Origin: CAZXDS01 sp964639525
GTDB lineage: Bacteria; Bacteroidota; Ignavibacteria; Ignavibacteriales; Melioribacteraceae
Assembly (NCBI GenBank): GCA_964639525.1
Contig: CAZXDS010000226.1
Span: 1 to 5,087 of the forward strand
DNA: 5,087 bases
Reading direction: 5' to 3'
The notes under the pieces were generated by a model, which ran no database searches, had not been told where the DNA came from, and saw nothing but the letters and a program-made list of their open reading frames with translations. Each line of letters opens with the position of its first letter. Positions within the stretch are counted from its first letter, which is position 1. Both the position numbers and the translations under genes were made by a program. This document shows positions 1 through 5,087 of this stretch, in pieces.

Positions 1-239
1 CGGTTCTACAATTTTCAGTATTAAAAAAAATTAACCGGAAAATCAGTCGAAAGCCGGATTCGGTCTTTGCTGAAATATTTTTTATCATCGTTATAAATCA
101 TAATTTTACATAGTTTTAATTTTGTCCCCGAATTGTTGTTAATCAACAGCATTTCTATTAAAACTATAATCTCGCTGAAAAATATGACTTTGCAGAGTTC
201 AGGCTGTTTAGTGGTAAAAAATACAAAAACAAAATTAAT
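1..239. other. Intergenic or partial-gene region at left edge, no confident gene
   Basis: This stretch lies downstream of the ABC-F stop codon and holds no complete gene I can support. On the minus strand the reading frame of the ABC-F gene stays open after its TAG for 72 codons, until a TAA at 21-23. It contains possible ATG starts, for example at 99-101. That open stretch ends in an 8-base T run (A run at 23-30 on the plus strand), after which both other minus-strand frames are open to the edge. On the plus strand the frame starting at base 3 is open for 36 codons to a TAG at 111-113, and could be the tail of a convergent gene. At most one of these overlapping frames is likely to be real. 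No strong hairpin terminator for the ABC-F gene is visible; only a 5-bp TGTTG/CAACA inverted repeat (134-148) was found. Confidence 0.5.
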
Positions 240-2177
240 CTATATTGATGCTTCCGCTTGTTCCAATTTTTCGTGAAGGCGTTCCCATTTGCTTAAAGCT
301 TCTTCCAAATCTTTCTTTACACTTTCATATAAATATGTTGTTTCTTTTGCTTTTTCAGGATTGCTGTAAATTTCTACTTTTGCCAAATCATTTTCATATT
401 TAAGTTTCAAATCTTCAAATTCGGATATTTTAATTTCTATTAATTCAATCTCTTTTTTCAAGTCCTTTGTAGCAGCGTATAGTTTTTGCCGTTTTTCCGC
501 TTCAATTCTTTTCAGCTCTTTTTTATTCAATTGATTTGTAGCGGAAACACTTTTCGTTTCAGTATCATTTGTTAAAAGATTCGCGTTTTTCTTTTTGAGA
601 TAATAATCAATTCCACCGTAATAATATTGAATATGTCCGGGTTGGAGTTCAAGAATTTTATCGGCAATAGGACGAATAAATTCCACATCGTGAGAAACAA
701 TTATCAGTGAACCGGAAAAGTTTAATAACGCTTCCTGAAGAACTTCCCGCGAAGTAATATCAAGATGGTTTGTCGGTTCGTCAAGTACAATTACATTTGC
801 CTTAGTAAGGAAAATTTTTGCAAGCGCAAGCCGACTTTTTTCTCCGCCGGAAAGGACTTTAACTTTTTTATAAATATCATCACCGCTGAACAAAAATGCA
901 CCGAGAAGTGAACGCAGTTGTCCCTCGGTTTTTTCCGTTGAAACTTGTGTAAGAGTCTCAAGTAAATTGCTATTCGAATTAAGTTCATCGGCAACTTGCT
1001 GTGAATAATAAGCAATTCTTGTATTTGCCCCGATTACTATTTCACCTTTATCGGGCTTCAATTTGTTTGCAATAATTTTTGATAAAGTAGTCTTACCTGC
1101 TCCGTTTGGTCCAAGGAAAGCGATTTTTTCTCCACGTTCAATACTAAGATTTACATTTTTTAAAACGTGTAAATCATCAAAAGATTTTGATACGTTTTTC
1201 AGCTCAACAGGAATTACACCGCAGCGTTCAGGTTCCGGAAATCTTAAATTTAGTTTTTTCTTATTTTCGGAAATTTCAATTCGTTCAATTTTTTCCAACT
1301 GTTTTATTCTACTTTGTACTTGTTTTGCTTTTGTTGCCTTGTATCTAAATCGTTCAATAAATTTTTCAGTGTCTTTTATTTTTTGCTGCTGACTTAAATA
1401 TTCGGCTTGAAGCTGAATTGCCCGTTCTTCTTTAAATTTAAGGTATGCTTCATATTTGCCGTTATAAATATTAACTTTTCTATTTGATATTTCAAGAGTT
1501 CTGTTTGTTACCTGGTTCAAAAAATAACCGTCATGAGAAATTATTATAAGTGATTTATTGAAATTTTTTAAAAAATTAATCAGCCAGCGAAGAGAATCAA
1601 TATCCAAATGATTTGTAGGTTCATCCAATAAAATTAAATCGTGATTTTCCAGCAGTATTTTTGCAAGTTCGATTCTCATTTGCCAACCGCCGGAAAATTC
1701 GGCAACTTCACGAATTAAATCATTTTCGCTGAAACCAAGACCGTGCAAGACTTTTTTAATTTCCGAATCTATTGAGTAGTAATTTAAAACTTCTTTTTGG
1801 TGGTTTAACTCTCCTAATCGCTTAATCAAATTTTGATGATTTACAGCATCATTTTCATATTTCAATTTTGAAGTAATTTCATCTTCTTCGTTTAAAACTT
1901 TTGTTATTCGCAGAGCCGATTTAACTTCGTTAAAAAGGGTTTGCCCTTTTATTTGCTGAATTTCCTGTGGAAGATAACCGATAGAAATACTTTTTTGTTT
2001 TTGAATATTTCCTGATTCAGGTTCAGTAATACCCACAAGAAGTTTTAGGAATGTTGTTTTTCCGGTTCCGTTTGCACCAATTAAAGCAAATCTATCCGAT
2101 GTATTTATTTTGAGATTAACTTTTTCAAAAAGATTAGTTCCGGTAAATTGTACAGATAAATCAAAAATATCAAGCAT
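240..2177 (-). CDS. ABC-F family ATPase (YheS/Uup-like ribosome-associated protein)
   Basis: This is a soluble 645-residue protein with two ABC ATPase domains and no membrane segment, the hallmark of ABC-F proteins, which bind the ribosomal E site and influence translation. Domain 1 has Walker A GANGTGKT (34-41), signature FSGGWQMR (161-168), Walker B LILLDEPTNHLD (181-192) and switch SHD (214-216). Domain 2 has Walker A GPNGAGKT (356-363), signature LSGGEKSR (442-449), Walker B VIVLDEPTNHLD (462-473) and SHD (495-497). All catalytic motifs, including both Walker B glutamates (E186, E467), are intact. The charged helical linker between the domains (about 246-325) carries FRYKATKAKQVQSRIKQLEK (277-296), typical of the YheS-like branch and positioned to contact P-site tRNA. 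Residues about 550-645 are Lys/Glu-rich and predicted coiled coil, like the C-terminal extension of Uup and YheS. The ATG at 2175-2177 gives the normal N-terminus; no Shine-Dalgarno motif precedes it. Nothing marks it as an antibiotic-resistance member, and the precise subfamily is uncertain. Confidence 0.95.
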   Translation of the reverse strand: MLDIFDLSVQFTGTNLFEKVNLKINTSDRFALIGANGTGKTTFLKLLVGITEPESGNIQKQKSISIGYLPQEIQQIKGQTLFNEVKSALRITKVLNEEDEITSKLKYENDAVNHQNLIKRLGELNHQKEVLNYYSIDSEIKKVLHGLGFSENDLIREVAEFSGGWQMRIELAKILLENHDLILLDEPTNHLDIDSLRWLINFLKNFNKSLIIISHDGYFLNQVTNRTLEISNRKVNIYNGKYEAYLKFKEERAIQLQAEYLSQQQKIKDTEKFIERFRYKATKAKQVQSRIKQLEKIERIEISENKKKLNLRFPEPERCGVIPVELKNVSKSFDDLHVLKNVNLSIERGEKIAFLGPNGAGKTTLSKIIANKLKPDKGEIVIGANTRIAYYSQQVADELNSNSNLLETLTQVSTEKTEGQLRSLLGAFLFSGDDIYKKVKVLSGGEKSRLALAKIFLTKANVIVLDEPTNHLDITSREVLQEALLNFSGSLIIVSHDVEFIRPIADKILELQPGHIQYYYGGIDYYLKKKNANLLTNDTETKSVSATNQLNKKELKRIEAEKRQKLYAATKDLKKEIELIEIKISEFEDLKLKYENDLAKVEIYSNPEKAKETTYLYESVKKDLEEALSKWERLHEKLEQAEASI

Positions 2178-2292
2178 AATAAATTGTAAAGGTTACTATT
2201 CGTAAATCTCCAATTGTACAAAAATCCACTATCCAAAAATTGAGTTTTACAAAGTATGTTTAAAGTTAAAAAAAGAGAATGTAAACTTAACC
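2178..2292. other. Intergenic gap between propeller gene and ABC-F gene
   Basis: This 115-base AT-rich gap has no open frame of note. In the minus direction, a run of seven T (A run at 2267-2273) follows the propeller gene stop by about 20 bases, but no GC-rich stem precedes it, so it is not a standard intrinsic terminator. A TACAAT hexamer (2213-2218, minus strand) lies about 36 bases before the ABC-F ATG and could serve as a -10 element, but no good -35 partner sits 16-18 bases upstream. The ABC-F gene may therefore have a weak promoter of its own or be transcribed from upstream. Confidence 0.4.
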
Positions 2293-4527
2293 TTAATTTC
2301 TAAGTACGGCAACTTTAGTAGTTGACACATTAGTACCGTCCCTATCATAAGCAACAATTAAATAAACGCCTGAAGGCACAAAGTCATTATTATCATTTCT
2401 TCCATCCCAGTGGGCAATGCTTCCTCCGGGAGAAGAAATACTTCCCGCCGTTATTGTTTTGATTAATTTACCGCTTATTGAATAAATTTTTAACGCACTG
2501 TCCTTAATCAATCCTTTAATATTAAGAATTTTAGAATTTGAAATATTCAAATTAAATGGATTTGGAAAAACAAATAATTCGCTTGCAGTTTGCTGTGGTG
2601 CGGCAGCATCAGTAGTAAAAGAGGAGAGCCCAAAATCAGTTCCAATATAAATTGTTCCACTTTGGTCATCAGATGTGATGCTCTTAATATCGTCGTTCGG
2701 AATCGGACTGTTTTTACTGTCGTATTGTGCTAAAACTGTAAATCCATCGGGCGACATTAAAAACACGCCTGATTTTGTTCCTACCCATTTGCGATTAATT
2801 GCATCAACCGTAATAAACGTAATTAACTGATTTCTAAATGCCGGAAGGTCAATTATTTGTGATTGCTGAGGATTTGCGGGGTCAAATATTATATTTATCC
2901 CGGGATTTTTTCCAACCCACAACTCACCTTGTTTATCAACTGCTAACGATGTAATTCCACCGCTTGTTAATCCGCTTGATGAAGTAAGTCTGCCTGAAAT
3001 ATCATCACTTTTATTATCAAGCGTATTGTTTTCATTAAAATAATACAAACCTTTGTTTTGTACTGAGAACCATTTTGTATCATATTGGTCAATAACCATA
3101 TTGTCCATTAAATCTGTATTTGTAACCAACGGATTTGAAAACCCGAATGTAAACCAAGTGCTGTCCGGTGTTATTACTGCTAACGGTTCTGCATTTGCAG
3201 ACCATAAATTAAGCGACCAAACATTGTTTTTTGAATCCGTATGAACAGACGTAATTACTAAAAATTCCGTTGCTGTTGATATTCCCTGCATCGGCGTGTT
3301 GTGTGTATCATATCGTGTCATTTTACCGTTATCATATTCAATGTAGCCTTGTCCCCAATTGCAGAAGTAAACCTTGTTATTTCCTCCGACAAAAACTTTA
3401 TGATATGCATTGGATTTTAAAATCGGAGTGTTGGTTTTATCGTAATTTATCCATTCATTTCCATTATAACTATAAACGCCAATACCGGTTACATCAGTAC
3501 CTGAACCTGCCCAAAGAGTTCCATTATTATCAATTGCAACACTGCTGAATAAATTCGCTTTTGGACCGTTGGGAAAAATGCTTTTTGAATTATTACCGTT
3601 GACTACTAATACTCCATCGTCTGTTGCAAGAATAATATTGTTTGCAGAAGTAACAGCAAGTGAATTCAACTTAGCGGATGAAGTAAAAACAAGCCGGGCG
3701 CCATCTGTTTGGTTGTAACTATAAACGGATTTTCCTTGAATAACAAAAAGCTTACTAGTACCAACAACCATATCTGTGATGGCTGTATTGTTAAAAATAG
3801 AAGGCTGCCATTGTGAATTTGTAAATTTCATTATTCCTCTGTTAGTGGCAAGCAAAATTTGATTGTCAAAACTTAATATCTTAAAGACTTCGGTAGCTGA
3901 AATAGCAGAGCCCAAAGAATAAGTTGTCCAAGATTCAGGTGCTGTTAAATTTGTAGTTCCAACTTTCTGAACTGCAATACCTTCATCAGTACACAGATAA
4001 ATCAAATCCTTTTTAAATGCACTTATTACTCTTGTTTCAGTAGGGAAGTTGCCAAATTTTAAAAATGTATCTCCAAGAGACAATGCACTTGCATTAATAA
4101 GTGATAGTCCAAAATCAGTTGAAACAAAAATTGTATCTCCGCTTGAATAAAGATTGTTTATAGTTTTATTTTGTTTGTCAGAGCGAAAAATATCAAGTAC
4201 CGAGTTAATTTCGTTTGTTTTTAGATTATAAATATTCACTGACCCATTATCTGCTCCCCACCATACTTGGTTATTATTATTTAAAGCCATCGCAGTAAGG
4301 TTTTGGCTCTCCAAACCTTCAGACTTTGTAAAAAGTTTATACGTACTATCAGTTTGGTTAAATATATACGCACCGCCGCTTGTGGCAGCAAGTACTATAT
4401 TACCGTCAGCATTAACCGCATTAGTAGTTTTCATATCGGAGAAATTTTTCCATGTACCGCCGGTTTGAGCTGTGGATATTGACAAGGGAATAACTAATAA
4501 TAAGAGATAATAAAATGATTTTTTCAT
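2293..4527 (-). CDS. PorZ-like secreted double beta-propeller protein with T9SS sorting domain
   Basis: This 744-residue exported protein begins with a Sec signal peptide: MKK, a hydrophobic core (about 5-17) and a likely cleavage after STA at residue 20, before Q21. Residues about 24-640 consist of some fourteen degenerate blade repeats of the two-component-regulator-propeller type. Each has a strand of the form xITxxAVD, then a W/Y-V-G/A-T strand, then GL or GV. Examples are GDTIFVSTDFGLSLIN (130-145) and GTIYIGTDFGLSSF (624-637). Fourteen blades fit two seven-bladed propellers (about 24-310 and 325-640). The second half carries three YDxxN[T/S]P turns (362-368, 406-412, 602-608). The C-terminal 90 or so residues form a type A T9SS sorting domain, with VFPNPF (653-658), LKIYSISGKLIK (679-690) and WDGR...PSGVYLI (707-724). 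This order matches PorZ, the surface protein that works with the PorU sortase, PorV and PorQ. A generic secreted propeller protein is the alternative. The start is set by the signal peptide; upstream is only a weak GAG at 4534-4536. The neighbours are unrelated in function. Confidence 0.85.
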   Translation of the reverse strand: MKKSFYYLLLLVIPLSISTAQTGGTWKNFSDMKTTNAVNADGNIVLAATSGGAYIFNQTDSTYKLFTKSEGLESQNLTAMALNNNNQVWWGADNGSVNIYNLKTNEINSVLDIFRSDKQNKTINNLYSSGDTIFVSTDFGLSLINASALSLGDTFLKFGNFPTETRVISAFKKDLIYLCTDEGIAVQKVGTTNLTAPESWTTYSLGSAISATEVFKILSFDNQILLATNRGIMKFTNSQWQPSIFNNTAITDMVVGTSKLFVIQGKSVYSYNQTDGARLVFTSSAKLNSLAVTSANNIILATDDGVLVVNGNNSKSIFPNGPKANLFSSVAIDNNGTLWAGSGTDVTGIGVYSYNGNEWINYDKTNTPILKSNAYHKVFVGGNNKVYFCNWGQGYIEYDNGKMTRYDTHNTPMQGISTATEFLVITSVHTDSKNNVWSLNLWSANAEPLAVITPDSTWFTFGFSNPLVTNTDLMDNMVIDQYDTKWFSVQNKGLYYFNENNTLDNKSDDISGRLTSSSGLTSGGITSLAVDKQGELWVGKNPGINIIFDPANPQQSQIIDLPAFRNQLITFITVDAINRKWVGTKSGVFLMSPDGFTVLAQYDSKNSPIPNDDIKSITSDDQSGTIYIGTDFGLSSFTTDAAAPQQTASELFVFPNPFNLNISNSKILNIKGLIKDSALKIYSISGKLIKTITAGSISSPGGSIAHWDGRNDNNDFVPSGVYLIVAYDRDGTNVSTTKVAVLRN

Positions 4528-4716
4528 GGTGGTCTCGATTTTGTAAAAATTTTTAGAATAATGTAAAACTTACTTATTTATAAACGTAAATAAAGATTTA
4601 TTTTTTAATATTCAACACCAAAAATGTTGACTTTTAATGGCAAAGTAATAAACTCTGTTCAATAGTTTTGGAAGAATAGAAAGATTGGTAAACCAAAATA
4701 GTTCACTGATGGAAAC
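4528..4716 (-). other. Leader region of the propeller gene, no clear promoter
   Basis: This AT-rich non-coding stretch lies between the rpmB terminator and the propeller gene ATG. Since rpmB appears to be terminated just upstream, the propeller gene should have its own promoter here. I looked for the Bacteroidota pattern (TTTG, about 19-21 bases, TAnnTTTG) and the sigma-70 pattern on the minus strand and found only partial matches. One is TTGAAT followed after 17 bases by TATTTA, another is a TACTTTG one base short of TAnnTTTG. I therefore do not name a promoter. No strong hairpin, small ORF or riboswitch-like fold is apparent. Confidence 0.4.
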
Positions 4717-4751
4717 AAAAAAGCCCAATTTCAAATAAATTGAAATTGGGC
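4717..4751 (-). terminator. Rho-independent terminator of rpmB
   Basis: A perfect 12-bp inverted repeat, GCCCAATTTCAA (4723-4734) and TTGAAATTGGGC (4740-4751), encloses a 5-base loop. In the minus-strand transcript it is followed at once by six U (A run at 4717-4722). It starts 25 bases after the rpmB stop codon. The plus-strand reading has no comparable U run after the stem, so the element works mainly for rpmB. Confidence 0.92.
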
Positions 4752-4776
4752 AAAATTTACATAACAAAAATTAAAA

Positions 4777-5016
4777 CTATCTTACTTTAATTTTATTTTC
4801 CCTTACCAATTTTGCAATGTTGGCAGTTCCGTTTTTCGAAATAGTTTTAAGTGCACTTGTTGAAAGTTTAACGGTAACAAATCTATTTAATTCTTTCACC
4901 CAAATTCTTTTCTTTTGAAGATTTGGTAAAAATCTTCTTTTCGTATGGTTGTGTGCATGCGAAATATTATTTCCTGTTTTTGGACCGACACCTGAAATCT
5001 GACATCTTCTCGACAT
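4777..5016 (-). CDS. rpmB: 50S ribosomal protein bL28
   Basis: This 79-residue basic protein is a structural part of the large ribosomal subunit and binds 23S rRNA. It opens with MSRRCQISG, followed by GPKTGNNISHAHNHTKRRF (11-29) and LPNLQKKRIWV (30-40), which together are diagnostic of bL28. The ending LVRENKIKVR is also family-like. Length is normal for the family. Only one cysteine (C5) is present, so there is no CxxC zinc-ribbon pair and this is a zinc-independent form. The ATG at 5014-5016 is fixed by the conserved N-terminus and by an AGGAG motif six bases upstream. The stop is TAG. In many bacteria rpmB is followed by rpmG (bL33); here a strong terminator follows instead, so the gene ends its transcript. 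What lies upstream is outside the window. Confidence 0.98.
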   Translation of the reverse strand: MSRRCQISGVGPKTGNNISHAHNHTKRRFLPNLQKKRIWVKELNRFVTVKLSTSALKTISKNGTANIAKLVRENKIKVR

Positions 5017-5022
5017 TACATT

Positions 5023-5027
5023 CTCCT
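5023..5027 (-). promoter_or_regulatory. Shine-Dalgarno site of rpmB
   Basis: AGGAG on the minus strand lies six bases before the rpmB ATG at 5014-5016, an ideal spacing. The other two genes in the window lack such a site, so it stands out. It also shows which of the two nearby ATGs is used: the upstream ATG (5020-5022) is only one base from AGGAG and is followed directly by TAA. Confidence 0.85.
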
Positions 5028-5057
5028 AACTATCAAATTAATTATTTCAAGATATTA

Positions 5058-5086
5058 ATGTTACGAATTTTAACATAAAATTGCAA
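5058..5086 (-). promoter_or_regulatory. Weak candidate promoter for rpmB
   Basis: On the minus strand TTGCAA (5081-5086) and TAACAT (5058-5063) are separated by exactly 17 bases, a sigma-70-like layout. They would place transcription start near 5050, about 35 bases before the ATG. Both hexamers match the consensus only partly (four of six each) and the region is AT-rich, so a chance match is quite possible. The window edge prevents a check of whether an upstream gene is co-transcribed. Confidence 0.25.
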
Positions 5087-5087
5087 T

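Noticed and set aside
134..148. Small inverted repeat TGTTG/CAACA as a terminator for the ABC-F gene
   Set aside because: The stem is only 5 bp, it lies about 90 bases past the stop, and no U run follows on the minus strand.
791..1392. Open frames opposite or overlapping the ABC-F gene (791-1015 minus, 1063-1392 plus)
   Set aside because: They lie wholly inside a gene with intact motifs in its own frame, have no recognisable domain, and read as out-of-frame or antisense shadows.
3053..3548. Plus-strand open frames at 3053-3244 and 3270-3548
   Set aside because: They are antisense to the propeller gene, whose repeats explain the sequence; the translations have no domain-like pattern and no ribosome binding site.
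2293..4527. Propeller protein as a sensor histidine kinase of the hybrid two-component type
   Set aside because: The repeats resemble the periplasmic propellers of such sensors, but there is no internal membrane segment, kinase or response-regulator domain; the protein ends in a sorting domain.
4685..4696. TTGGT/ACCAA inverted repeat in the propeller gene leader
   Set aside because: It has five-base arms around a two-base loop, too short and tight to call an operator or hairpin without further support.
5017..5022. ATG followed directly by TAA just before the rpmB start
   Set aside because: It is only one base from AGGAG, too close for initiation. A start-stop regulatory unit is conceivable, but chance is likelier in such AT-rich sequence.

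Overview
The window is AT-rich (by eye about one third G+C) and holds three complete protein-coding genes, all on the minus strand. Read in their own direction, from high to low coordinates, they are ribosomal protein bL28 (rpmB), a large exported double beta-propeller protein with a type IX secretion (T9SS) C-terminal domain, and a duplicated-ATPase ABC-F protein. The T9SS-type tail, the propeller architecture and the low G+C point to the Bacteroidota/Chlorobiota/Ignavibacteriota group. I lean towards an Ignavibacteria-like organism, but this is inferred from protein style and not from a marker phylogeny.

Layout. Bases 5017-5087 carry a clear AGGAG ribosome binding site for rpmB and a weak candidate promoter. 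rpmB (4777-5016) is followed by a perfect 12-bp stem plus U-run terminator (4717-4751), so it looks like a unit closed off from what follows. Bases 4528-4716 are the leader of the propeller gene. The propeller gene (2293-4527) encodes a signal peptide, about fourteen blade-like repeats and a C-terminal sorting domain. It resembles PorZ of the T9SS attachment complex. A 115-base gap (2178-2292) separates it from the ABC-F gene (240-2177), with no convincing terminator in between, so read-through or co-transcription is possible. Bases 1-239 lack a confident gene, but they contain long open frames on both strands that may belong to a gene cut by the left edge.

The genes do not form an obvious single pathway. 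bL28 is a 50S ribosomal protein and ABC-F proteins act on the ribosome, so those two share a translation theme. The propeller protein between them would act at the cell surface. I see no transposon, CRISPR array, tRNA, rRNA or toxin-antitoxin module. The most interesting item is the PorZ-like protein. I do not see a clearly undescribed system.
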